A stretch of 64,000 nucleotides of DNA from Terana coerulea (lineage: Eukaryota > Basidiomycota > Agaricomycetes > Polyporales > Phanerochaetaceae). The notes below the pieces were generated by a model that was not told the origin of the DNA, made no database searches, and saw only the letters and a program-made list of their open reading frames with translations. Shown in pieces: positions 48,858 to 60,611 of this stretch (position 1 is the first letter of the stretch; each line of letters starts with the position of its first letter). The position numbers and the translations under genes were made by a program. The stretch is from NCBI GenBank assembly GCA_024811115.1, contig JAKOGH010000005.1:496001-560000 (forward strand), written 5' to 3'.

Positions 48858-50987
48858 ATGTTCGCTTCCCCGGTGGTCGTCTTCTTCTTCTTCGCCGTTC
48901 TTGCACTCGTTAGGGCTGCCCCCACACCACTCGATCGTAAGTTCATCTAACTCTGTGCTCTTCGGCAGTTACAGGCTAACGAGAAGTCACTTACGCAGGG
49001 GATGCCGTGAAGTCAGCCTTGCCGAATGTGAGGTTTGGCATGCCGAATTCGCATGTGGTCAAGTTTGACCTCCCGAAGCACGATGACTCGGAGTCGGGGG
49101 CATTCGGGCTCTCTGGAGGGGATGACAGCTCAAACGTTGGCCTTTCGCCCTCGTTCACACCAGAGAGCTCGACGCCGTCACCTACCGATTCAGGGTCAGT
49201 GGACCAGCCTACGCCGAGCTCGTCGGTGCCCAGCTCTAGCTCAAGTTCATCCTCTGCTGCATCGAGCTCTAGCTCCAGCTCTTCCATTTTGAGCTCCTCC
49301 GCTGTTTCATCCTCCGTAGAAAGTGCATCGTCGATTCTCTCGGCCTCCTCAACATCTTCTTCCACCGCCGCGCAGAGCGCCGCTCCGTCGCCCGCCGACT
49401 CTTCATCATCTGTTCCACCGTCATCCTCAGCGGCCTCAGCAAGTCAAGCCGCATCATCTGTCGCGCCGTCTTCTGCGACGCCAGACAGCACCGCGTCAGC
49501 AGCCTCGTCTACCACACCTGTGTCAGTATCGTCAAGCTCCGCTCCTTCATCTGTACAACCGTCCATCATTTCAGCATCGTTGACCAGTTTGTCGTCCACC
49601 CCAGTCCCCTCGTCTAGCTCCTCTGCTTCGTCTTCTGCCACCAGCTCGTCGGCGTCCGCAGATGGCTCGAGTTCTTTCAGTTCCGCGGATGGCCCTTCCA
49701 GCTCCGCTGTGCCTTTCTTCAAGCGTGGCGGCCTCGTCCTCCTCTTCGGCTGCTCTGGAATCTTCAAGCTCGGTCGCTCCCTCTGCGTCCGATAGCTTGT
49801 CTGTCACTGCAAGCACCTCCGCAGCTTCCACCTCTGCAATCGTGTCGTCCTCCGTGAGCGCCGGTGCTTCTGCTTCGTCAGCGGACCCGTCCTCTACATT
49901 GTCGCTCTCGGCGTCAGCTGCTTCGTCATCGGTGCCGAGCAGCAGCGCAGACTCCTCAGTGTCGGCTTCAGTGACGGCGCTCAGCAGTGCGTCAGTGGCA
50001 TCGACCGCCGTTGCGTCTTCTGCCTCTGGGAGCGCCTCCGCATCCTCTTCTGTCGATATCGCGTCGCTCTCTGCCTCCTCAAGCGCAAGCGCAGCTCCAA
50101 GCTCGTCCGCTGCGTCATCAAGCTCTTCGCTGCCGTCCTCTGATGCCAGCAGCAGCAGCGCCTCCGCGGCTTCGTCGATTTCCGCGTCTGCCATGCCCTC
50201 GGTGTCTGCCAGCCTCTCATCATCGGGTGTTATTTCCAGCGCCGCCTCCGCCTCTGCGTCGCTTTCCTCAGGCCTGCCCAGCTCTTCCGTGCAGGCATCC
50301 TCGTCCTCCGTTCCCGTCTCAGCTTCCTCCTCCGTCTCCGCCTCGGCATCTGCGTCCGCCTCTGCGTCCGCCTCATCAACCCTTGGCCTGCCAAAACCGA
50401 CGACGGGTCCCGCCGAGATCCAGGCGTACCTCGGCGGGCACAACAGCGTGCGCACGGCGCACGGCGCGCCGCCGCTCGCGTGGTCGGGCGCACTCGCGGC
50501 GCAGGCGCAGGCCTGGGCGGACGGTTGCCAGTTCCGGCACTCGGACGGCGCGCTCGGGCCCGTCGGCGAAAACCTCGCGGCGGCGACGCAGGGGTTCAGC
50601 GCCGCGGCCGCGGTGGGCGCGTTCGCGGGCGACGGCTGTACGTCGTTTTTCCTCCCAAGCATCACAAACCAAAAACTGACTACCGCGCTCTGATTGTGTG
50701 TGTGTGTTGTTTGTTGGCGTGCGTGTGTGTGAAAACAGACGACCCGGCGCACCCGGCGTTCACGCACTTCACGCAGATGGTGTGGAAGGCGACGACGCAG
50801 GTCGGGTGCGGCGCCGCGCTGTGCGACGGCATCTTCGACGCAAAGCACGGCCCCGCGACGTACCACGTGTGTCTGTACGACCCGGTCGGGAACGTCGTCG
50901 GGCAGGAAGCGTGCGTGCCTCCCTTCGTATTCATCGTGTCTGTAGACTGACGCCGCCCGGCTCGTTAGAGAGAACGTATTCGTGTGA
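48858..50987 (+). CDS. Secreted CAP/SCP (PR-1-like) protein with long Ser/Ala-rich stalk, apparent frameshift
   Basis: ATG 48858 gives a clear signal peptide (MFASPVVVFFFFAVLALVRA), then an intron (GTAAGT to ACGCAG, about 48939-48999). A roughly 450-residue Ser/Ala-rich linker follows, probably heavily O-glycosylated, and then a C-terminal CAP domain: EIQAYLGGHNSVRTAHGAPP, GPVGENLA, an intron near 50640-50738, AFTHFTQMVWKATTQVGCG and HVCLYDPVGNVVG. A short last exon ending VRENVFV with TGA at 50985-50987 fits the family, but its splice donor is not canonical GT. Inside the linker, near 49700-49730, the frame must shift by one base between SSADGPSSSA and LSSSVAASSSS. No intron fits, so this is either a sequencing/assembly indel in a repetitive tract or a true mutation. 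Fungal PR-1-like proteins bind sterols or act at the wall. Confidence 0.8.
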
Positions 50988-51896
50988 GGGGCACGGCCCC
51001 GCATACCTTCCCATCAGGTATATGCCGACTCTCGCAGCTCTGTCGACTATTTTATTCCTTATTTGTTTCTGCTCGCCTGAGGCCTTGTCGGGATTGTCGC
51101 CTAGCGCGACTGCTGGCCCAAATGTTTTCTTTCTTTCCTTGCCTACCACGCCGGCTCGGGTTCCGTCTTTGTGTACATTCTTCGGGCTTTGGGATCCTGC
51201 TTTCCACTCTGCCTGCGCTCGCTCTCACACCTGCTCGGTCCGGGTGCTCAAACTCTCGCTCTAATGCTGTCGATCGGCGCGCGCTGGTGTACTGTTTTGA
51301 CATGTGTAGCCTCCTTCTGTCGTTTCTGCTGTCGCGCAAAATAGAGATGTGTATATCATGAGCGTCCGCGCGTGTCAAGCCCGAATTTCACACCAGACGA
51401 GGGCGCGCCCCGTGAGCTGACAACCTCCGTCGACGCCGCCCATCTGCAAGCACTGGTACACCATGGGATTTATTTATCGCACTACTACACTACTACTACA
51501 AACATACGTCGTCGAGCACGGAGGGCTACAGCAGGGCGGCCCAAGAGGGTGGGGGTATACAACCTGTCTACGGAAACAGATGGACGAAACATGAGATGTG
51601 GATACATGGGTGCAAGGGAGCTGTTAGAGGAGGCCGGGTGGGTGAAGGGAGCAGTAAATATCCAAAAATGCAGCAAACAAAGCAGTGAGAGAGGCGCATA
51701 CACGATGTAACAGTGGCAGTGAGGTGAGGTGGGGTGGAGAGGATTTTGGCACGAAACAACCGAAACGTCATGGAGCCCAACGCTAACAAAGTGAGAAGAG
51801 AAGACATATACAACAAGCAAGTAAAGTCGCGGCGCGGTCCATCCACCCGTCGCTCGGCAGAACGCCGGGTCGAGACCGTGCGGTGGCGGCGGTCGC
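50988..51896. other. Intergenic spacer between convergent genes
   Basis: 3' flank of the CAP gene (+) and of the ACT-domain gene (-). CT-rich and AT-rich patches, no convincing coding sequence. Confidence 0.4.
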
Positions 51897-54155
51897 TCAG
51901 CAGGAGCGCAGCAGCGCCTGGGCACGCGCGGCATGTGCCCGGTCGACGAGCAGGTTCGCGGTCTTGTACGTCGAGCTGTACAGGTGGTTGATCCCGTTCG
52001 CCTCCAGCGTGCGCGAGTACCGGCTCACGAGCCCGTGCTTGTCTGCGCCACACCCCGCCGTCCGTCAGCACCTCCGCGCCTCAAAATCAATGACAAGGAA
52101 AGGGACGCACCGAGACCAAACTTGCGGAGGTCGATCTGCAGGCACCGCAGCGTGCCCTGCGCCTCCGGCAACCCCGCCGTCTCCCCCTCCGCGCCCGCCT
52201 CGGCGTCGCCCGGCATCTCCTCATCGTCCGCGTCGTCGCCGTCCACGCCGGGCGAGCCCGCGCGCGAGTCCGCGACGTCGAGCTCACCGCAGCAGATCAC
52301 CATGTGGCGCTCGTGCGGCGGGAAGAGCGCGGCGAGGTGCGCGACCGGCGCCGTCAGCGAGCTGCCCTCGGGCGTGCGCGTGAACGAGAAGAATGGGACG
52401 AGCGCCGGCGGCGCCGCAGCGGGCGCAGACGCCGACGGCCGGCGCGCGCGGGGCAGGGCGGGGAGGCTGGCGGGGGCGCGCGGCGCGACGGCGAGGCGCA
52501 TGTCGTGGTGCGGTCCGAGTCGGCGTGCGCCAGCGGCGGTCGGCGCAGCGCGCGCAGCCTGCCCGGGGCGGCGCCGCATCCTCCTCTTCCTCCTCCTGCT
52601 GCTCCTCGTCTTCGTCGGACGCACTCGACTCGTCCGCGCCGCCGTCCAGCCCGTCCAAGCCGTCCGCGCCCGCGTCCTCGTCCCACGCCGGGCGCGCGTC
52701 GAGGTCAAAGATGGGCGACTCGGACGCCGCGCGGTACGCGTCCGGGGCCGCCGTCGCGTCGCTGCCCTCGCCTTCAGATACGTCCGACGCGCAGCTCACG
52801 GCCGTGGGCGACGCGAGTGCGACGCCAAGCGCGGCCGCGTCGACGAGAGTGGCGGGAGGCGGCGGCGGCGCGGGGCGCACGAGATCCGGGTACGCGACGA
52901 GCTTGACGACCTTGAGGCCCCACAGGTCCGCGTGGTCGTCGGCGAGGCCGATGCAGGTCAGCGCCGGGCCAAGCACACGCACGTCGCTGCCCGACGGCGA
53001 GTGGCTCTGCGAGCGCACGAGCGCGGGCTTCGCCCCCACCCCCGCTGTCTTCACCACGGGCGGCGGGACGCGCGGCGCAGCGGCGGCCGTCGCGCTCGCG
53101 TCCGTGCTGCTGCGCGAGCGCGTGAGCACGGCGCCGCCCTCGGCCGAGAGGGGCGCGGGCGCGGCGAGGTCGAGGAGGTGGATCGACGCCGCGTCGTCGT
53201 CCTCCGCGTGCGCGAGCAGCGGCGAGAGGACAGGCGAGGTCAGGCGCGAGAGCTGCGCGGTGAGGTTCTCCGGGTCGGACTGGTACAGGTCGAAGCCCGC
53301 GGCGCCGAGCAGCGCCATGACCTCCGCGAGGCGGTACTCCTTCACCTGCACAGACGGAAGCGACCGCGGTCAGTCAAATTCGCACGAACACGTATGCAGG
53401 AGGCCGGTGAATTGCAGAATGCCCTGGAGGCGCGATAAGGGCAGAAAAGCCGCGCGCGAAGACGCGACAGCGCGAAGCGGCGATAAACGAGCAGGCAATC
53501 TAGAGCCTGGGGAAGATCGTGATGCCTCATGTCCAGGGTCGCGTTGTTGATATGAGGTGATGCGACTGCACAAGTGACGGCACAGGGCCAATTACGTGTA
53601 GGAGCGTGCAAAGCGCAGAAGGCTAATGAACAGTTCATTAACTCACAAATATGAAATCGCTCATGTACGAGGATTGGTACAGGATGGAGATGCCGGCGGC
53701 TGCGAGAGGAGCAGAGAGCTCATGGACGCGAGCCCCAGCGGTGTCTGCAGAGGCAGCGGTCAACGTGGCTGCGAAGACTGGACATGCAAAGTGGGCATAC
53801 CTAGGCCGTCAGAGTGCGAGTCAATCTGCAGGACACTCCATCGCTCATGCGAGACCTCGACATACTCGAGCTCGCTCCGGCTGTGTTTCCGCCTGTCTTC
53901 CTTCACGGGGGGTCGCTCGCGGCTGCCTGGCTGGAACGGCGCATCCTGCTGCGCCGCGCACTCAAAGTCACGCAGGGTGTGGTGCTCCGCAAAGATAGAC
54001 AGTTCAATCTCGTTACAGGTGACATTGAGGAAGGACGGCGCGGGGAGCAGGAGCTGGCGCAGGATGGGGTGGAAGTGGTCGTGGATGCGGGAACGGGGGA
54101 TGTGCACGAGGGAAAGCGAGACAGGCAGCAGAGAGATGGTCGCGCTGCTGGCCAT
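51897..54155 (-). CDS. CASTOR/GATS-like ACT-domain protein (candidate amino-acid sensor)
   Basis: Starts at 54155 (MASSATISLLPVSLSLVHIP), stops with TGA at 51897-51899. Exons inferred from frames: the first ACT-like unit (HPILRQLLLPAPSFLNVTCN, YVEVSHERWSVLQID); the second unit (ARVHELSAPLAAAGISILYQ followed by SSYMSDFIFV), spliced near 53640-53351 to KEYRLAEVMALLGAAGFDLY; a long Ser/Pro/Asp/Glu-rich low-complexity insert (about 53200-52560); the third unit (ALVPFFSFTRTPEGSSLTAP); and the fourth (DKHGLVSRYSRTLEANGINH followed by LYSSTYKTANLLV). This four-ACT plan and the paired 'APLA-x-x-x-I-S-x-x-x-x-S-T/S-Y-x-[ST]-D-F-I' motif match the CASTOR1/GATS family, which in animals senses arginine upstream of TORC1. 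Partner (GATOR2) binding and ligand here are inference. Confidence 0.78.
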
Positions 54156-56262
54156 TCGGCAGAGGGATGGCTGCGAGGGTATGTGAGCGCAGGGGCAGGG
54201 GGTCTACACAGTTTTGGCGCGAAACGTGTGCGCTGCAGCCGTATGTGCTGGGCGTGGGCTGCTGTGTAGGTCAGAGGCGTCGGGGGATGCCAGGTGGTCC
54301 TGCCGGTGGGTATTGGAGGGTAGGCCCCGGGGGAGGAGGGCTGCGTGGGCGGGACAGACTGCTGTGGTCTGTTTTTGAGGGAAGGGTGAGGGAGGGGGAC
54401 TCGTGCGTGCATTTCCTGTTCCCGCTACTACTTTTGACTCAGCCGCCCAAGCGATCCCAAATATGGATGCACTAATGAACGGACCGAAGCGCCTATCATT
54501 GTCAATCCCATCAAATGGTCGCGCTGATGCGCCTTCGGGAGGTGTCTGGCGTTCGGCTTTCTGGTTGGAACCACCATCACCCCCTCGGCGCGTACAACCT
54601 TCAGAGTTGTGCTCCCCTTGCCCGCGTCGTCGTCTCGCCGTTGCCTAATGGCCATACAGAAGGCGGCGAGGACCCTAGTTTCAAGGGCCTCGTGACTCCC
54701 ACGATGTGGGCCCGCAGGAGAGGTCAGCATCTGATCCAGAACCTCGTCGGTGTCCACCACGACCTCACCAGTCTCATACAATTCACAGACGCTCGTTCTC
54801 TCTGCCCCGACTCCGCACCAGCGAAAGCAATGCCGTTGCCCTATCTTTGCGATGCCGAGCCCCAGCACTCGGACCGCAGTGCGGCCTGCAGCGAGTGATA
54901 TTCTCCCCCTCGCTGGGTCTGAGCTGTGTCAGTCCTGGAGGGTCCCTCTTCTCCCGGCGAGAGGGGTGGCCGCCACAACGGCGAAGCGCACGTGTGGGAC
55001 TTTGCCCTGTTAGAGTTCGCACCGATGACGCAGGCCGACTTCCACGTTCGTGCTCTTCCTATTCTGACGACCTCTGGACGATGACCCATCTCTGCTCATT
55101 GCAGATCGAATCCCACCACCGCTGCACTCCAAGAAAATCCCGCAGCCGCGGTCCTCGTACATAGAGGGCGTCCCGACTGCCACCTTCGCCTGTTTGCACC
55201 CACCCAACGATCGTTAGAACGTCTGACGTCGTCGCCGCCGCCGCCAGCTTCGCCGGACGACAGGCCTCTCGATGTGCCCATCAGCCAGGGGGATGTGCCA
55301 GCGGCGTTAGGCTCTTCCAAATCCACGCGTCAACAGCCCCCGCACCCAGGCCAGGCCAGCTGCGAAGTCCGAACCACAGCTCCCACTGGCACTGCGCGCT
55401 CGGAGCGCCGGCGCACGTCAGACGCACCCTCCGTGGCCGCGTCCGTGCCGCGCACTGCCGCCGGCACTGCAGAAGGCGCGCCCGCGAGCCTGCACGCATT
55501 CTCGAAGCCCTCTCGGCCGCCGCGGACGCATGGGCCTGCACACGCCCCGGCTAGGGCTCGCTCGTCACTCGCACGCGCCAGGACGCTCAGAACCCCCAGG
55601 ACGCGTGCCGAGCGCGGGCTGTCGAGTCTCCGCGGGCAGGCTTCCTCAGCGCCTGCAGCGGCCTGTCTGTGGCCAGGCAGGCGGCACGACGGCACAGATA
55701 CAAACCAGCCGACAAGCTCACGCTTCCGCCGTGACGTCGTCTGCCATTCAGCGGGCCCCTGCATACGCCGCTGAGGCTTGCGGCGCGCCCGAGGCAATCC
55801 ATGTACTTTGTTCGTCGGGCATACACTGTGGCTGGTCGTTTCCAGCAGTCTCTCAGCAGCAAACGGCGCCGCCTGCGCCCTATCTCGCTTTGCTCACTGG
55901 TGATATCGGCCGTTGCCCGGCTACCATGGAACCCCCGTATCTCAATTGTGCTGCACTTTTGGCAGTCTCGACGCCCTCATCGTGCGTCTAATCCTTCTCA
56001 GGAGTAACTAGTAGTCTCATCCTTATCCCTTCTCCCAGACTGAGACCACCGCAGACGACATGTCCCTGCTTCGCTCCCCGCAAGCACAGAAGTACATGTC
56101 ACTGAGACAGCTCTGTTATCTGCATTCTCGACTTCTCCCGTACGCTGCCTCGATCTAATTTCCATCCCGAGGCGGGGCGATTGACAGCTCACGGTTCCTG
56201 CTGCGAGACTTGGCTATTTCGAGTATTCTGATTCGCCATCGCACAAGCCAGGCACCCACGAG
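54156..56262 (+). other. GC-rich region with possible multi-exon plus-strand gene, unidentified
   Basis: From ATG 54463 (MDALMNGPKRLSLSIPSNGR) the plus strand shows stretches with natural-looking composition, such as LIQNLVGVHHDLTSLIQFTD (54740), KKIPQPRSSYIEGVPTATFA (55130) and LERLTSSPPPPASPDDRPLD (about 55217) leading into MPISQGDVPAALG at 55274, which stays open to 55774. They lie in different frames and I could not place a consistent set of introns. Minus-strand ORFs here are equally open. No known domain is visible, so this is only a candidate gene. Confidence 0.3.
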
Positions 56263-56266
56263 ACTA

Positions 56267-59026
56267 TCAACCATGCATCGCAAACGTACTAGTGAACCAA
56301 ACGCGCCGGGAGACCTCATTCCGATGATGGACAATGCATCGACCGACAAACAAGGTGATATTGCGTAGCAAATGGGATATATACAGCGTGACATTACCAT
56401 AGGATAAGTACGGTAGAAGATAGAGATGCGCGACGATAGCACTACGTGATACAAAATATGATACAATGCGGGCTGTGCAGGGTGCGGATGCGGATGCGGT
56501 TAGTCCGTGCGTGGTATCGAAGATGATGCGATGCGGGGTATGCAGAACGCGGCGGGTCCAGGATCGTGATGGGTCGGTATCGAGAATCGAGATGTCCAGG
56601 GCGACGTGAGCAGCTAGGGGCGCCGACGCCGCGCGCCGCGCGATGCTCTGGTACCAGTCGTCGAACGGCGGGAGGCCGTCCTCGTCGTCCTCGTCGAGGC
56701 AGAACGCGCTCTTCGGGCCCTCGGCGTCACAGGTGTGGCTGGGGAAGACACTATCCTGTGGTGTCTGCGGCGCCAGCGTCGAGTCCGAGCTGCCGTCCGA
56801 GTCAACCGACTCGTCCTCCCCCTCCTCCTCGCCCGCGCTCTCTCCTTCCTCAGTCTCAACCGCCTCTTCGTCGTCATTGTAGAACACTGGTTCCTCACGC
56901 TCATACGGCTCCTCATACACCGCGAGAGCGTCCTCCTCCACCTCAGGCTCCGCACCCTCCCCCTCCTCAGTTTGCTGCTGCTGCTGCCAGTAGTAAACCA
57001 CTGCGCAACACGCGCCTGTGCACGCGCCCGACGGCACGACGAGCCGCGCGCCGAACGCGCAGTCCTGCGGGCCTACCAGATGCTGCCGTGCCGCCCGCGG
57101 TTGTGGGGTCCAGGCGCGGCGCGGCGCAGATCGCGATGTGCGGCACCGCGAACGGGGCGGGGGAGTGGAGGAGCAGGACGGCGGCGTCGCGCGCGTAGGC
57201 GTCGAGGAGCGGCTGCGCGGGGTCGCGCCACGCGAAGGGCGGCGCGACCTGCGCGCCGACGTCCTCGGCGGCCCACCGGGCGCAGAACGCCGGGGCGGCG
57301 TGGCCAGCAGCCATCGCCTGAGGAAAAGTGTGGGTCACGAGAAAGAGGAGGGAGGAGAGGACGACGTACGACGGCGCGGAAGCACATGCGATGGACGGCG
57401 GGGACGACGTGGTAGAAGACGAGTCGCTCCTCTGCGCCAGCGTCCACCTGTTGATAAAGTTTAGCGGCAGTTACAAAGGAATGCAGGGTCTCTACGCACC
57501 ATGTTATCAAAGCGGACGCGGTTGAAGACATGCGGGGGTGAGGGGAGGGGGAGAGCCATTCGTCCGAACCATTTAATGGATCATCTTGTTGGACATCGCC
57601 GAACAGCGGAATACCCTCTTGTATGGGATATGACTCCACGACCGGATAGCCGTCTACCTCGGGAATGCCAAGGTGTTCCGGGAATTGTGGCGTGGCGAGG
57701 AATGGATCATTGACGCAGCAGCGCTGCTGGCATGGCGGCTCTTCATAGGGCGGGGAGATGATGATGTGCGGGGCAATGTTAGGGTCTTCGGAATCGATGA
57801 TTAAACCTGTCGGGAGACCCCACTGGGACCTATGGTGCTGAATGTACCAGCGGTAGAGTTCCTACGTAGAACTCTGTGAGCAAATAGCCATGGCGTGCAC
57901 CAGACCGCCCACGTACATTGACTTGTCCTTCCTCTTCGACAGTAACGGGGTAGCAAGTGTCACTGAACGGGTCTTCAGTGCCCTCCGGGGGAATTTGGAT
58001 AGCGGATTCGATCGTCTGGGAAGAAGAACGCGATATGAGCTCATCGTCGCGCACTGGCGCACACGCACGCACCAAGCCGTCCATCACGCGGTCGACATAT
58101 TGTGTAAACTGGCACAGCGGCGGGGGAGGATGAATGCGGGGAGGGCAGGTGGGAAGAGGGGCACGCACGTCGTGCTCGGACCCGGTCTCATATCCTCCGT
58201 GCGCGCGCTCCGGGCACGGCCCACGCCCAGCGTGGCCGGCTGCTGCGGCCTGCGTCGCCGCACGCGGGTCGAGCCGCGCCGTCCAGGCGTTCTCGGCCGC
58301 GTCGCCACATTCGCATTCGGCGCCGTCGGAGTCCTCGGGTTCAAGCTCGGACGGGCAGAGGAAGCTCTGGCGGAGGGCGCGGTCAGTGTCGGTACGGGCC
58401 ACGCGCAGCGTGGGGGATAGGGGAGGGGAGGGGACATACGGGGGTGCTGCGCGGACGTGCTGTCTTATAATCTGCGGGCGAGCTGTCACGGTCGTCTGGC
58501 GGCGGGATCGACGTCACTGCGAAGTCGAACAAGGTCGCCGGGCGACTCGGCGCGTGCGGGACGCCCGCGCCCGCGGCCTCAGGGTTCTCCTGGGTTTCGG
58601 CGTCCCCAGGTCTTTCGACGCGCCGCGGATGTGAACGCGCAGGCTCGTCGTCGGGCGTCGGCGACGCGGGGCGCGGCGGCAGCTCTGTGTGCAGCGCGTC
58701 GAGGCCGACGCGTCCGAGGGAGGTGCGGCGCGGTCGCGGGCTCCGGCCGTGTGCGCCTGGGCCGTCCGCGCGATCGCCGTTGCCGATGGTGGTGTGCTCA
58801 AGCTCATTTCAGTGGTGGGGGATGTTTCCGATAGTTGTGGTTCAAAAGTTGGTGGTAGTGGTGGTGGATAGTCAAGGAGAGGGGCAGGGGTTCCTCGGGC
58901 TGTTATACGACGCCACTGTGGCCATGGCCACTCAACTAGCTTTGGCGCCTCGAAGACTGTTGTGCTTTCCTTTGTCCGGCGTACCGCCTTGCAAGGCGCT
59001 GCGCCCGTGGCATTGACAAGGCTCAT
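56267..59026 (-). CDS. Hypothetical acidic protein
   Basis: Minus-strand multi-exon gene model. A possible start is 59026 (MSLVNATGAAPCK), or an inner one near 58489. Blocks in order: Pro-rich YPPPLPPTFEPQLSET; a Ser/Ala/Pro-rich region; LCQFTQYVDRVMDGLVRACA with SAIQIPPEGTEDPFSDTCYP (58130-57960); a block with SQWGLPTGLIIDSEDPNIAP (57800); HSFVTAAKLYQQVDAGAEER (57450); PPFAWRDPAQPLLDAYARDA (57250); an acidic tail with EEPVFYNDDEEAVETEEGE and GLPPFDDWYQSIA (56900-56640), ending about 56267. The frame between IAICAAPRLDPTT and QDCAFGARLVVPSGAC (about 57090) is unresolved. No family recognised and no catalytic motif seen. The conserved-looking blocks argue for a real protein. Confidence 0.5.
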
Positions 59027-59220
59027 GGCATTAGATTAAGGTTGTCAAAGAGGAACAGGAGGACGGAAGCCCGAGCTGTTCGTAACTATCTTTTGGGATA
59101 CCAACGCCTGGTGGCAACTCAACTTAGCCAGATTGCCACATTGGCGTGATAGCACGGGTTTATTACAGTAGCAAGATATGTAAAGCACAGGTGTAAGGCA
59201 GCATAATTGCTATGTAAATA

Positions 59221-60200
59221 TCATGACAGGTCGTTGGGCATGTTGAGGAAGGGCATACCAGAGTCGAATTCTGACATCATCGCAGCCCTTTCCCAGATAC
59301 TTTCTCGTCCACTTGCAGCTTCTCTCCATTCGTCGAGGACACTCTGGATCTTCCCATCTCGCATAGTAGGAGACAGGATGATGTGGACTCTCGGATCCTT
59401 CGCTTTGGCGGCCTTGCGTAATATACGAAGTTGCTCGGGAAGCGGGACAGACCACAAGGCGGCCCGAGCGGTAGACGTAGTTATTATCCGAGGGAACGTC
59501 ATCTCATCCCAGTTGACGGTCAAGACAATCATCGTCAGTCGTTTGCATCGGTGTATGTCCGCCGGGAGCCGAACGAGGTCATCGCCAGGCGTCGGCCGCA
59601 GGTGCAGCAGAGGCAGGGCGACGTGCGTGAGGCTCGGGAGATGCTCGAGCGGCACGTAAGGGCAGGTCGTCAGGTTGACCATGCGCAGATGCGTGATGTT
59701 TTCCAAAAGGCCCCGCACGCCTTGCACGAACCAGGCCAGGCGGGGGAAGGGCTGATCATCGTGATCGAGCGGATCCTCGCCGGCCCCGGTCGCGAGTATG
59801 GATTCGCATAGAGACTGAGCAAGGTGCGCAGGGAGTTGGTGGACAGCGCGATGTCCTCGACGTGTGGGCACGCGCGGAAGAGGTTGATCTCGCGGGGCGA
59901 GGACAGGACATCGACAGTCTCCAGCCACAGGTGGCGGACGAGCTCGCCGCAGCCCGGCGGCGGGACCGTGTGTGAGAGGTGCACCTTGCCATGCGTGGGA
60001 TACAAGGAGCCTGCGCGCAAGACGACCGAGGAGAAGACGTATGGTTTGGCCAGTTTCCACGTCCAGGAAGAGACGAGGGATACACGCAGAGCGGCTTCGT
60101 GCGAGAGAGCGGCGGCTGTTTCCAGGATGTCAATCAGCAGCTCTGAGGGCAGCTGTGGGATAGCATTCTTGTCATCAGAGTTGGACAACACGCCCGCCAT
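59221..60200 (-). CDS. F-box-like protein, one apparent frameshift
   Basis: Starts at 60200 (MAGVLSNSDDKNA). An F-box-like motif IPQLPSELLIDILETAAALS opens the protein, as in the expanded basidiomycete F-box families that recruit substrates to SCF ubiquitin ligases. The rest resembles an irregular leucine-rich region (VRHLWLETVDVLSSPREINL, LRMVNLTTCPYVPLEHLPSL, LTMIVLTVNWDEMTF). Around 59790-59830 the N-terminal frame (STNSLRTLLS) and the downstream frame (SLCESILATGAGED) differ by one position with no intron to explain it. The downstream frame runs to the stop at 59221-59223 (MPNDLS). Possibly a recent mutation or an assembly error. Confidence 0.65.
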
Positions 60201-60504
60201 CTATGTTGCACTGGTACTGTTGTTAACGCTGATGCAACAAAGCTACGTGCAATGGCTTACCTGAGGCTTCGATGTGGTTCTGCGTACAATATTCCCCAGC
60301 TCATGCAGGATCTTACTTTATGGGCGTAGCGTATACACAGTGGTGATGGTGTAAAGCAAGGCGGAGGGCGGGAACTGATCTGACTGTGTTCCACAGCATC
60401 AGCGGATCGATCGTGAATCTGGTGCCTTGATGCGCCTCTCCGATTTCATTGCTACCAGATCTTAGTACTGAGATCCGTCACCAGCGCAGCTCATTATACA
60501 ACCC

Positions 60505-60600
60505 TTCCTTCACCGCTTCCTTCACCTCCCTTTCCTTCACCTCCCTCAGGCTGCGCCTGACTCCCTATTTTCTATCCTTCTTTTGACCTGACTCGCGCTA
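60505..60600 (+). promoter_or_regulatory. Pyrimidine-rich promoter stretch of the SDR gene
   Basis: A CT-rich tract with repeated CTTCCTTCACCTCCC-like units ends about 12 bp before the ATG at 60612. Such CT tracts are common just upstream of transcription starts in filamentous fungi. Confidence 0.45.
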
Positions 60601-60611
60601 GGCATTGCAAC

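Noticed and set aside
49571..51004. 477-codon minus-strand ORF
   Set aside because: It is antisense to the Ser/Ala-rich stalk of the CAP protein; the GC-rich, TCN/GCN codon bias creates an open Asp/Glu/Ala-rich shadow frame.
51933..53438. 501-codon plus-strand ORF
   Set aside because: Antisense shadow of the GC-rich CASTOR-like gene; Arg/Ala-rich composition with no homology.
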